A DNA stretch of 64,000 bases from Thalassovita litoralis (GTDB taxonomy: Bacteria; Pseudomonadota; Alphaproteobacteria; Rhodobacterales; Rhodobacteraceae): the NCBI RefSeq assembly GCF_900182725.1, contig NZ_FXTO01000002.1, positions 248,001 to 312,000 of the forward strand. The letters run 5' to 3'. The notes under the pieces were generated by a model that was given only the letters and a program-made list of their open reading frames with translations, ran no database searches and was not told where the DNA came from. The translations under genes were made by a program, and so were the position numbers. This document shows, piece by piece, positions 56,177 to 64,000 of the stretch (the first letter of the stretch is position 1; every line of letters starts with the position of its first letter).

Positions 56177-57430
56177 TTAGTCCGCCAGTTTGATCAGCGC
56201 GTGGCGCTTTTTCCCCGCAGACAGTTTCACTGGCGCAGACAGCGCCCCCGCGTCCAGCATCATCCCGGCGTCGGTCAGTGGTTGGTCGTCGATCTTTGCC
56301 CCGCCTTCGGCGATCAGGCGTTTGGCGTCCTTGCCCGATTTCGACAGGCCAGACCGCACCAGCGCCTGCACGATGGACAGCCCGTCGCTCAGTTCCGCGC
56401 GGGTCAGTTCCACGGTGGGCAGATCATCGCCAACGCCGCCTTTCTCGAACACCTCGCGGGCGGTGGCTTCGGCGGCTGCGGCGGCTTCGGCCCCGTGGCA
56501 CAGGGTTGTCACCTCATTCGCCAGAATGATCTTGGCCGCGTTGATGTCTGACCCTTGCAAAGCCCCCAGCCGTTCGCATTCTTCGACCGGCAGCTCGGTG
56601 TACAGCTTCAGGAAACGGCCCACATCGGCATCGGTGGTGTTGCGCCAGAACTGCCAGAATTCATAGGGCGAACGCATGTCGGCATTCAGCCAGACCGCCC
56701 CGTCGGCGGTTTTGCCCATCTTTTTCCCGTCCGAGGTGGTCAGCAGTGGGCTGGTCAGGCCGTAAATTTCATGATCCAGAACGCGGCGGGTCAGGTCGAT
56801 CCCGTTGACGATATTGCCCCACTGGTCCGACCCGCCCATCTGCAACAGACAGCCATACCGGCGGTTCAGTTCCAGAAAGTCATAGGCCTGAAGGATCATG
56901 TAGTTGAATTCAAGGAAGGACAGCGATTGTTCCCGGTCCAGCCGCGATTTCACGGATTCAAAGCTCAGCATCCGGTTGACGCTGAAATGTCGCCCGATGT
57001 CGCGCAGGAAATCCAGGTAGTTCAGCCCGTCCAGCCATTCGGCATTGTTCAGCATCAGGGCAGGCGTGTCAGCCCGGTCGTAATCCAAGTACTTGGCGAA
57101 AACCTTCTTGATCCCGGCGATATTGTCGTCGATCTGACCGGCCGTCAGCAGCGGGCGTTCATCGGCGCGGAAGCTGGGATCGCCCACCTTGGTTGTGCCG
57201 CCGCCCATCAGGGTGATCGGCTGGTGGCCGGTCTTTTGCAGCCAGCGCAACATCATGATCTGGATCAGCGAACCGACGTGTAGCGATTTCGCCGTTGCGT
57301 CAAAGCCGATATAGGCCGGGACCACCCCATTGCTCAGCGCCTCGTCAAGGCCCTGATAATCGGTGCAATCCGCGATATAACCGCGTTCCATCATGACGTT
57401 CATGAAGTCCGATTTGGGATGGTAAGTCAT
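56177..57430 (-). CDS. tyrS: Tyrosyl-tRNA synthetase
   Basis: A 417-residue class I synthetase. [20 protein letters not shown] contains the HIGH-like HVGS, and KKMGKT (in [16 protein letters not shown]) is the KMSKS-like motif. [15 protein letters not shown] is diagnostic, and the C-terminal S4 domain ([18 protein letters not shown]) binds tRNA. The ATG at 57430 has AGGAA eight bases upstream. A far longer open frame extends to 58312 but covers anmK on the other strand and is not coding. Confidence 0.95.
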   Translation of the reverse strand: MTYHPKSDFMNVMMERGYIADCTDYQGLDEALSNGVVPAYIGFDATAKSLHVGSLIQIMMLRWLQKTGHQPITLMGGGTTKVGDPSFRADERPLLTAGQIDDNIAGIKKVFAKYLDYDRADTPALMLNNAEWLDGLNYLDFLRDIGRHFSVNRMLSFESVKSRLDREQSLSFLEFNYMILQAYDFLELNRRYGCLLQMGGSDQWGNIVNGIDLTRRVLDHEIYGLTSPLLTTSDGKKMGKTADGAVWLNADMRSPYEFWQFWRNTTDADVGRFLKLYTELPVEECERLGALQGSDINAAKIILANEVTTLCHGAEAAAAAEATAREVFEKGGVGDDLPTVELTRAELSDGLSIVQALVRSGLSKSGKDAKRLIAEGGAKIDDQPLTDAGMMLDAGALSAPVKLSAGKKRHALIKLAD

Positions 57431-57513
57431 CGTTTTGTTCCTATTGAGCGTTGCGCGGCACTGTATAGTGTGCAATCGGCAAGAGCGAAACCAGTTTTCA
57501 GCAGGGTTGGGGT

Positions 57514-58617
57514 ATGAAAACAGCGGAACCTCAATGGGTCTTGGGTACGATGTCCGGCACTTCCTTGGATGGGGTGGATGCGGCGATGGTGCTGACTGAC
57601 GGGCAGCGCATTCTGGATTTTGGCGAAACCGGCTATCGGGCCTATTCTGCGCAGGAACAGGCCGTGCTGCGCAATGCATTGGGCAAATGGCCCGGCGAGG
57701 ATGGCGTGGCAGCCGCCGCGCAACTGGTCGAGGAGGCGCATATTGATCTGATGCGTGGTATCGGCGGCGCGGCGCTGGCGGGGTTTCATGGTCAGACCCT
57801 GGCGCATGATCCCGATGGGCGCGGCACCCATCAGGCGGGCGATGGGGCGCGTCTGGCCGAAGAATTGCGAATCCCCGTGGTCTGGGATTTCCGCAGTGCC
57901 GATGTGCGGATGGGCGGGCAGGGCGCACCGCTGGCCCCCTTCTATCATTTCGCCTGTGCGCAGTGGATCGGCGCGAAAAAGCCGCTGTGTTTCCTGAATC
58001 TGGGCGGCGTGGGCAATCTGACATGGGTCGATCCCACGCGTGCCACCCCCGAGGAACCGGGCGCCTTGCTGGCATTCGATACCGGCCCGGCCAATGCGCC
58101 GCTGAACGATCTGATGATGGAACGCCGGGGCGAAGCATTCGATCAGGGCGGGGCGCTGGCGGCGCAGGGCGAAGTGGTCGCCGGGGCGCTGGAGCTTTTT
58201 CTGGATGACATCTATTTCCGCCGGATGCCGCCGAAGTCGCTGGATCGGGATGCGTTTGCCGACATGCTGGAACTGGTGCGCGAACTGGATGACGCGGATG
58301 CCGCCGCGACAATGACGGGCATGGCCGCCGCTGCCGTGATGCAGGCGATGGAACATTGTCCCAGCTCCCCCGATCAGATGCTGGTCACGGGTGGCGGGCG
58401 GCATAATCCGGTGTTGATGGAAATGCTGCGCGTCGGTCTGGATTGCCCGGTTCACGCAGTCGAGGAGGTGGGACTGGACGGCGACATGCTGGAAGCGCAG
58501 GCCTTTGCCTTTTTGGCGGCACGGGTGCAGCGCGGATTGCCCACGTCCTGCCCGACCACCACCGGGGTGCGGGCGCTGGTGGGGGGGGGCGAAATCTCTT
58601 GGCCGTCGATCCTGTAA
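57514..58617 (+). CDS. anmK: Anhydro-N-acetylmuramic acid kinase
   Basis: A 367-residue kinase that turns anhydro-MurNAc from cell-wall turnover into MurNAc-6-phosphate. The N-terminal [18 protein letters not shown] is the ATP-binding signature; [21 protein letters not shown] and [17 protein letters not shown] are family segments, and [10 protein letters not shown] follows. Divergent from tyrS with an 83-bp gap. Confidence 0.94.
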   Translation: MKTAEPQWVLGTMSGTSLDGVDAAMVLTDGQRILDFGETGYRAYSAQEQAVLRNALGKWPGEDGVAAAAQLVEEAHIDLMRGIGGAALAGFHGQTLAHDPDGRGTHQAGDGARLAEELRIPVVWDFRSADVRMGGQGAPLAPFYHFACAQWIGAKKPLCFLNLGGVGNLTWVDPTRATPEEPGALLAFDTGPANAPLNDLMMERRGEAFDQGGALAAQGEVVAGALELFLDDIYFRRMPPKSLDRDAFADMLELVRELDDADAAATMTGMAAAAVMQAMEHCPSSPDQMLVTGGGRHNPVLMEMLRVGLDCPVHAVEEVGLDGDMLEAQAFAFLAARVQRGLPTSCPTTTGVRALVGGGEISWPSIL

Positions 58618-58632
58618 ATTCTGCTGTGCATT

Positions 58633-58725
58633 GAGTATTTCAAATCAGAAAGAAACCAACCTGCTTCTTTCTGATCGCAAATACTCTGGGGGTGATGGCC
58701 GCAGGCCAGAGGGGGCAAAGCCCCC
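58633..58725. repeat. Head-to-head pair of class A repeats
   Basis: A left head on the minus strand (58633-58654) faces a right head on the plus strand (58665-58686) with ten bases between, making a long inverted repeat of about 22 bp per arm. The right copy continues with GGGGGTGA, hairpin TGGCC-gca-GGCCA and hairpin GGGGGC-aaa-GCCCCC. It lies between convergent genes anmK and the radical SAM gene. Confidence 0.8.
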
Positions 58726-58763
58726 TTGTTCCGCTCGCCGCAGGCGTTGCCCTGAAAGGGGTG

Positions 58764-59717
58764 TCAGGCAGAACAGCTTGCCCCGCCCAATACGCAGAAT
58801 TTGGCGCAGTGGGGGTGGTTCAGGGCCACGTCTTTTTCTGCCTCGGCCAATGTTTCCCCCAGTTCAAACTGGGGATCATAGGCCAGCAAGGTGCAGGCCA
58901 GCACCACGGGGCGGTCTGCGCCTTTGCGTTTGACCACCATGCGGGACGAGGCACACATCACGTCGTCGGGGGATTTGTTCAGAATGCCCCAGCAGGCGGT
59001 GGTGATTTCCGGCACCTCGGCGCTCAGGTCCATTTCGGGGAACAGCACACAGCGAGCCGGGTTGAACGCGTCAATCGCATAACCCTGCCGTGCGAACAGA
59101 TCGGCATAGCCCTGCCGGGCTGTTGTATCGCTTTCGTGCCACAGCGCGCGGCCCGCGACTGTCATGGGGATGCCTGCATCGCGCAGGAAATCCATGCCCT
59201 TCAGGGTTTTGGCAAAGCTGCCCGTGCCGCGTTCGGCATCGTGGCGGCGTTCGTCCCAATGATCCAGTGACACCCGCAGGGTCAGCTTGCCGGGGTGGGC
59301 CGCGTTCAGCGCCTTGATCCCGTTGCGCATGGCGGGGCGCATCATGGGCAGCATGGCGTTGGTCAGGATCAAAACCTCGAATCCGGCCTCCAGCGACAGG
59401 CGGGCCATGTCGATGATCTGAGGATTCATAAACGGCTCGCCCCCGGTGAAACCGATTTCGTGCAGCGGCCAGTTGCGGGTGCGGACCTGCGCCAGATAAT
59501 TGGCCACGTCATCCGCTGTCAGATAAACCAGCGCGTCATTGCTGGGGGAGCTTTCAATATAGCAATTGGCGCAGGTGATATTGCACAGGGTTCCGGTATT
59601 GAACCACAGCGTTTCGGGATGCGTCAGTGCCACGCGGGCGCGATCTTGCCCATCTGCGGTGTGCTGCGGATCGCGGAATTTTCCCTGATTGGCGGTCGGG
59701 CTGTGGGAATCCTTCAT
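58764..59717 (-). CDS. Radical SAM protein with C-terminal cysteine cluster
   Basis: A 317-residue enzyme. The radical SAM motif CxxxCxxC is at Cys45, Cys49 and Cys52 (CNITCANC), followed by GFTGGEPFMNPQI. A C-terminal set of cysteines, including HCAKFC and ASCSA at the end and ACWGILN before it, could bind auxiliary iron-sulfur clusters as in SPASM-type enzymes. Substrate unknown; no precursor peptide gene is seen nearby. Divergent from zwf. Confidence 0.82.
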   Translation of the reverse strand: MKDSHSPTANQGKFRDPQHTADGQDRARVALTHPETLWFNTGTLCNITCANCYIESSPSNDALVYLTADDVANYLAQVRTRNWPLHEIGFTGGEPFMNPQIIDMARLSLEAGFEVLILTNAMLPMMRPAMRNGIKALNAAHPGKLTLRVSLDHWDERRHDAERGTGSFAKTLKGMDFLRDAGIPMTVAGRALWHESDTTARQGYADLFARQGYAIDAFNPARCVLFPEMDLSAEVPEITTACWGILNKSPDDVMCASSRMVVKRKGADRPVVLACTLLAYDPQFELGETLAEAEKDVALNHPHCAKFCVLGGASCSA

Positions 59718-59934
59718 CGAAACCTCTTGAAATCAGGCAAATGTCATGACGGCGTGTGTATGCTATGCAGGCTAACGTCTGACGCCGCCAGAGAAAAGCA
59801 ACGCTTTGATGCCTGACGCCATTGTGAAAGAGGCTGGGGGTGGTAGAAAGGACAAAGGCGGTTGTGACCGCTGGCATAGCACTCGAAACCGCCGGGGGTG
59901 TCCGGTCACACAGGATAAAGCGCGAGGGAACAGA

Positions 59935-61392
59935 ATGGCATCGCGGATCATTCCGGTCGACCCTTTCGATCTGGTTGTTTTTGGGGGTACGGGCGATCTG
60001 GCGCGGCGGAAAATTCTTCCGGCGTTGTTCCGGCGTTTCTGTGCTGGCCAGATGGAGGAAGGCACGCGGATCATCGGCGCGGCGCGGTCCGATATGGACG
60101 ACGCCGAATACCGGGCTTTCGTCGCCGAGGCGCTGATTGAATTCAATGGGGATCATTCGGGGTGCGAGCCGGGCACGATCACGCGGTTTCAGCAAATCCT
60201 GTCCTATGTCACGTTGGATGCACGCGGGGATAAAGGTTGGGGGGAACTGGCGGCCAAAATGCATCCGGGGCGGGTGCGGGCGTTTTACTTTTCCGTTGGC
60301 CCAAGCCTGTTTGGCGATCTGGCCTTGCGGTTGCACCAGCACGGTATGGCCGATCATGACACGCGGATCGTGGTGGAAAAACCGTTCGGGCGGGATCTGG
60401 CCTCGGCGCGGGCGCTGAACAAGGCACTGGCGGATCATTTCGACGAAAGCCAGATTTACCGGATTGATCATTATCTGGGCAAGGAAACCGTGCAAAACCT
60501 GATGGCGTTGCGCTTTGGGAACATGTTGTTTGAACCCCTTTGGAACAGTCATTACGTGGATCACATCCAGATCACGGTGGCGGAAACCGTGGGTGTGGGC
60601 GGGCGCGGCGATTATTATGATCGGGCCGGGGCCATGCGCGATATGGTGCAAAACCATCTGATGCAATTGTTGTGTCTGATCGCGATGGAACCCCCCGCCA
60701 AATTTGACCCGGATGCCGTGCGCGATGAAAAGCTAAAGGTGATCCGCGCATTGGGCGAGGTGGACCCGGCGCAGATCGTGCGCGGGCAATATCTGGAGGA
60801 CGAGGATAAGCCCGGCTATCTGGAACATGTGGAAAACCCCAAATCCCTGACTGAAAGTTTCATTGCCCTGAAACTGCATGTGATCAACTGGCGTTGGGCC
60901 GGGACGCCGTTTTATGTGCGCACGGGGAAACGGCTGAAGGCGCGGACCAGTGAAATCGCTGTGGTGTTCAAAGAAGCCCCGCATAACATTTTCGATCAGG
61001 ACAGCGGGCGGCACCGGAATATCCTGACGATCCGGTTGCAACCGAACGAAGGCATTGATCTGGACGTGACGATCAAGGAACCGGGACCGGGGGGGATGCG
61101 TTTGGTGGATGTGCCGCTGGACATGACCTTTACCGAGGCGCTGGGACCGGATGCCGAGGATGTGCCGGATGCTTATGAGCGGTTGATCATGGATGTGGTG
61201 CGTGGCAACCAAACCCTGTTCATGCGCGGTGACGAGGTCGAAGCCGCCTGGGCCTGGACCGATCCGATCGTGGCCGCGTGGGAGGAGCGGGAGGATAAGC
61301 CGCTGTCTTATGAAACCGGATCGTCCGGCCCGGACGAGGCGCTGGCCCTGATGCACAAGGACGGGCGTAAATGGAGGGACATACGCGCGTGA
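59935..61392 (+). CDS. zwf: Glucose-6-phosphate 1-dehydrogenase
   Basis: A 485-residue enzyme that oxidises glucose-6-phosphate to 6-phosphogluconolactone. VVFGGTGDLARRKILPALF is the NADP motif and YRIDHYLGKETVQNL the active site. EKPFGRDLASAR also fits. The ATG at 59935 has GAGGG upstream. It starts the zwf-pgl-pgi operon, which feeds the Entner-Doudoroff and pentose phosphate routes. The 217-bp gap before it must hold the promoter. Confidence 0.96.
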   Translation: MASRIIPVDPFDLVVFGGTGDLARRKILPALFRRFCAGQMEEGTRIIGAARSDMDDAEYRAFVAEALIEFNGDHSGCEPGTITRFQQILSYVTLDARGDKGWGELAAKMHPGRVRAFYFSVGPSLFGDLALRLHQHGMADHDTRIVVEKPFGRDLASARALNKALADHFDESQIYRIDHYLGKETVQNLMALRFGNMLFEPLWNSHYVDHIQITVAETVGVGGRGDYYDRAGAMRDMVQNHLMQLLCLIAMEPPAKFDPDAVRDEKLKVIRALGEVDPAQIVRGQYLEDEDKPGYLEHVENPKSLTESFIALKLHVINWRWAGTPFYVRTGKRLKARTSEIAVVFKEAPHNIFDQDSGRHRNILTIRLQPNEGIDLDVTIKEPGPGGMRLVDVPLDMTFTEALGPDAEDVPDAYERLIMDVVRGNQTLFMRGDEVEAAWAWTDPIVAAWEEREDKPLSYETGSSGPDEALALMHKDGRKWRDIRA

Positions 61393-62060
61393 AACTGCTG
61401 ACCTATGCGGATCGTGATATGATGGCGATTGATCTGGCCCAAAAGCTGGCTGGGGAATTGACCGCCACCTTGATGCACGAGGAAAGGGCGCTGTTGGTGG
61501 TGCCGGGCGGGACTACGCCGGGACCGATCTTTGATGCGCTGTGTGCCGCTGATCTGGATTGGAACCGCGTGGATGTGCTGCTGAGCGATGAACGCTGGGT
61601 GCCTGCGGATCATCCGCGCTCCAATACCCGTTTAGTGCGGGAACGGTTGCTGGTGGGGCGGGCCGCTGCGGCGCGGATGCTGCCGCTTTATGCGTCAGCA
61701 GATACGCCTGAACTGGCGCTGGCGCAGCTGGAACAGGTGATCCGGCCTTATTTGCCGATTTCGGTGGCGCTATTGGGGATGGGGGACGACATGCACACGG
61801 CATCACTGTTCCCGGATGGGGATAACCTGACGGCGGCATTGGCCCCGGATGCCCCGCTTCTGGTGACGATGCGCAGCCCCAGCCAACCTGAACCGCGCAT
61901 TAGTCTGACTGCGCGGGTTCTGCGCGAAGCATTATCGTTACATATTGTGATTACCGGAGCAGAGAAGCGGGCAGCTTTGGGCCGCGCAAAGGACTTGCCA
62001 CCGGAACAGGCGCCGATTGCGGCGCTGTTGGATGACGCCATGATACATTGGGTGGATTAG
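61389..62060 (+). CDS. pgl: 6-phosphogluconolactonase
   Basis: A 223-residue hydrolase of 6-phosphogluconolactone. [34 protein letters not shown] and [17 protein letters not shown] are all family motifs. I start it at the GTG at 61389, which overlaps the zwf stop (GTGA) and has GGAGGG about ten bases upstream; an ATG at 61371 is possible. Confidence 0.93.
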   Translation: MKLLTYADRDMMAIDLAQKLAGELTATLMHEERALLVVPGGTTPGPIFDALCAADLDWNRVDVLLSDERWVPADHPRSNTRLVRERLLVGRAAAARMLPLYASADTPELALAQLEQVIRPYLPISVALLGMGDDMHTASLFPDGDNLTAALAPDAPLLVTMRSPSQPEPRISLTARVLREALSLHIVITGAEKRAALGRAKDLPPEQAPIAALLDDAMIHWVD

Positions 62061-62065
62061 AAAGA

Positions 62066-63673
62066 ATGAATTTTGACACCTTGTTGGCCTTGCGGGAAGA
62101 TACCCGGACACGGCGGATTACGGATTTGTTTGATACCGATCCAGATCGGGCCAAGGGGTTTTCTGCCGGGTTTGATGGCCTGTTTTTCGATTACAGCAAG
62201 ACGGCGATTGACGCCGGGATTCGTGCCGAACTGATCGCACTGGCCGAACAGGCCGGATTGGCGGAGCGGCGGGCAGCGATGTTTCGCGGCGACCGGATCA
62301 ACCGGACCGAAGGGCGCGCGGTATTACACGCGGCGTTGCGGGCCGGAAAGGATGCGGTGATTGCGGTGGACGGGCAGGATGTCATGCCCGAGGTGCGGGC
62401 CACGCGGGCGCGGATGGAAATATTCGCCGAGGCGGTACGCAGCGGTGCATTTGCCGGACCCGGCGGGCAGATCACCGATGTGGTTAATATCGGCATTGGC
62501 GGGTCTGATCTGGGTCCAGTCATGGGGGTGGCGGCGCTGGCGCCCTATTGCGACGGACCAAGGGTGCATTTCGTGTCCAACGTGGATGGGGCGCAAATCC
62601 ATGATGTGCTGGCCCCGCTGAACCCGAAAACCACGCTGGTGATCGTGGCCTCGAAAACCTTTACCACGACTGAAACCATGACCAATGCCCAGACGGCAAA
62701 GCGCTGGCTGGCGGCGGGGGTAGCGGAGCCAGCAGCGCAATTTGTGGCCCTGTCGACTGCCGAGGATAAAACCGCAGAATTTGGCATCCCGCCTGACCGG
62801 GTGTTCGGATTCGAGGATTGGGTTGGCGGGCGATATTCCATGTGGGGGCCGATTGGCCTGTCGCTGATGATTGCCATTGGGGCGGATGATTTCGCGGCGT
62901 TTCTGGAGGGGGGCGCGTCGATGGATGCGCATTTCCGCGCTGCACCGTTGATGGATAACCTGCCGGTTCTGTTGGCGCTGGTTGGGATTTGGCATCATCA
63001 GATTTGTGGCTATCCCACGCGGGCGGTTCTGCCCTATGAACAACGTCTGTCACGACTGCCTGCCTATCTTCAGCAGCTAGAGATGGAAAGTAACGGCAAA
63101 TCCGTGGCTATGGACGGTACGCCGCTGGGGTATGTGTCTGGCCCGGTTGTCTGGGGGGAACCCGGCACCAACGGGCAGCACGCATTTTATCAGCTGATCC
63201 ATCAGGGGACAGCCGTTGTGCCGTGTGAATTCATGGTGGGCGCGCGGGGGCATGAACCGGATTTGGCGCATCAGCATCGGTTGCTGGTGGCGAATTGTCT
63301 GGCGCAGTCCGAAGCGTTGATGTGTGGCCGATCATTCGATGTGGCATTGACCGAAGCCCATGCCAAGGGGCTGTCGGGCAAAGCGGCGGAGCAACTGGCC
63401 CGGCACCGGACTTTTCCGGGCAATCGACCTTCGACGACCTTGGTGTATGACCTGCTGACTCCACGGCGGCTGGGGCAGATCGTGGCGCTGTATGAACACC
63501 GGGTTTTTGTAGAGGGGGTGATCTTGGGGATCAATTCCTTTGATCAGTGGGGCGTTGAACTGGGAAAGGAACTGGCCACAGCCCTGCAACCCTTATTAGA
63601 GGGGGCAGACGGGGGGGACACCAAAGACGGTTCAACCCGGATGTTGGTGGAATATCTTCGGCATATGATGTGA
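62066..63673 (+). CDS. pgi: Glucose-6-phosphate isomerase
   Basis: A 535-residue isomerase of glucose-6-phosphate and fructose-6-phosphate. [34 protein letters not shown], the signature [14 protein letters not shown] and [14 protein letters not shown] are all present. ATG at 62066, five bases after the pgl stop. Last gene of the operon. Confidence 0.95.
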   Translation: MNFDTLLALREDTRTRRITDLFDTDPDRAKGFSAGFDGLFFDYSKTAIDAGIRAELIALAEQAGLAERRAAMFRGDRINRTEGRAVLHAALRAGKDAVIAVDGQDVMPEVRATRARMEIFAEAVRSGAFAGPGGQITDVVNIGIGGSDLGPVMGVAALAPYCDGPRVHFVSNVDGAQIHDVLAPLNPKTTLVIVASKTFTTTETMTNAQTAKRWLAAGVAEPAAQFVALSTAEDKTAEFGIPPDRVFGFEDWVGGRYSMWGPIGLSLMIAIGADDFAAFLEGGASMDAHFRAAPLMDNLPVLLALVGIWHHQICGYPTRAVLPYEQRLSRLPAYLQQLEMESNGKSVAMDGTPLGYVSGPVVWGEPGTNGQHAFYQLIHQGTAVVPCEFMVGARGHEPDLAHQHRLLVANCLAQSEALMCGRSFDVALTEAHAKGLSGKAAEQLARHRTFPGNRPSTTLVYDLLTPRRLGQIVALYEHRVFVEGVILGINSFDQWGVELGKELATALQPLLEGADGGDTKDGSTRMLVEYLRHMM

Positions 63674-63708
63674 TCAACCCACAGAACTGAAAGCTATCAC
63701 GACGCGAT

Positions 63709-64000
63709 TTAGTGAATATCGGCATCGCAATTGGGAAAGCCCATTTCAATCAATTGCGCGCCGGTCAGATGGTAATAGCCCTGTGACAGATGTCGGGCGG
63801 TTTGCATGTACCAGCGGGCCAGATGCTTCGGGTAATGGTCCGCAATCACCTGTGACCAGTAATCGAACTGAGGATGCGAGAGCGGTTTGCCGTGATCGCT
63901 GGGACCGTGGAACCCAAAGCGGGTTCGCGGCACGACGCAGACATTGTCGGCACCCAGATACATCGTGCAAGAGGACAGGCAAACCGTTCCGCGAATTTCG
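63709..64000 (-). CDS. Putative exported ClpP-like-fold protein, C-terminal fragment
   Basis: Only the last 96 codons are in the window; the gene continues beyond the right edge. Visible are GTVCLSSCTMYLGADNVCVV, then GFHGPSDHGKPLSHPQFDYW, HYPKHLARWYM and LTGAQLIEMGFPNCD. The SSCT-MYLGA pattern and the later FHG and LIEMG segments resemble periplasmic ClpP/crotonase-fold proteins common in Rhodobacterales, in which the Ser of the SxCT stretch would be the nucleophile. Assignment is tentative. Confidence 0.45.
   Translation of the reverse strand, partial: EIRGTVCLSSCTMYLGADNVCVVPRTRFGFHGPSDHGKPLSHPQFDYWSQVIADHYPKHLARWYMQTARHLSQGYYHLTGAQLIEMGFPNCDADIH

Noticed and set aside
57431-58312. A long upstream extension of the tyrS frame
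   Set aside because: The extension is Pro/Arg-rich, lies opposite anmK, and the ATG at 57430 has a proper ribosome-binding site and gives the normal length.
60464-60477. FNR-like TTGATCATTATCTG inside zwf
   Set aside because: Only eight of ten positions match, and the bases encode the conserved active-site IDHYLG, so the protein explains the sequence.

Overview
The window looks like a chromosomal segment of an alphaproteobacterium of the order Rhodobacterales (Roseobacter/Rhodobacter relatives). The evidence is the GC-rich coding sequence, the gene content and gene orders common in that order (zwf-pgl-pgi, radA-cvpA-purF, a DUF2849-cysI-cysH-DUF934-fpr sulfur set, coxS-coxL-coxM, xdhABC next to a BMP-type purine transporter), and near-perfect FnrL-type boxes. 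Genes are dense. I saw no rRNA, tRNA, CRISPR array, prophage or insertion sequence.

Layout. 1-1701: a lipoprotein peptidase fragment, pcm and surE. 1954-3614: panC-panB. 3802-6306: a dimethylglycine/sarcosine dehydrogenase-like flavoprotein diverging from panCB. 6344-7252: a small secreted eight-cysteine protein and a convergent AhpD-like gene, each with a candidate FnrL box. 7288-7938: a DUF938 methyltransferase. 8121-17445: one long cluster, xdhA-xdhB-xdhC followed by a BMP-family ABC transporter (ATPase, two permeases, binding protein), probably purine uptake and oxidation. 17673-21179: dnaE. 21436-31769: dnaB, alr, MlaE/MlaF-like transporter, PqiA-like protein, radA, cvpA, purF, then three small genes. 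31950-33761: pyrC and pyrE. 33846-39989: a tightly packed five-gene cluster with three paralogous family-2-like glycosyltransferases, one of them fused to a degenerate sulfotransferase domain, a stand-alone sulfotransferase and an unrecognised protein. 40201-49094: a molybdenum-hydroxylase cluster of CO-dehydrogenase type (CoxD/CoxE/CoxF-like maturation genes, a molybdopterin-binding protein, then coxS-coxL-coxM). The large subunit carries the form II signature AYRGAGR. 49228-51357: a methyltransferase, infC with an apparent AUA start codon, and an alanine-rich membrane-anchored protein. 51431-56088: assimilatory sulfur genes and a divergent Lrp-type regulator. 56177-63673: tyrS, anmK, a radical SAM protein and the zwf-pgl-pgi operon. 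The window ends inside a putative exported protein.

The most unusual signal is a family of about 13 modular repeats. Each has a head of about 22 nt: TTCTTTCTGAT or TTTCATCTTGC, a short variable part, then AAATACTC. In the fuller copies the head is followed by one or two GC-rich hairpins. Most copies lie between genes. Two lie inside reading frames, in xdhA and xdhB, where they are translated in frame. Two pairs sit head-to-head between convergent genes, and one follows purF and ends in a T-run like a terminator. The second most interesting region is the glycosyltransferase/sulfotransferase cluster.

All functional calls come from reading motifs, lengths and context by eye; no database search was run.
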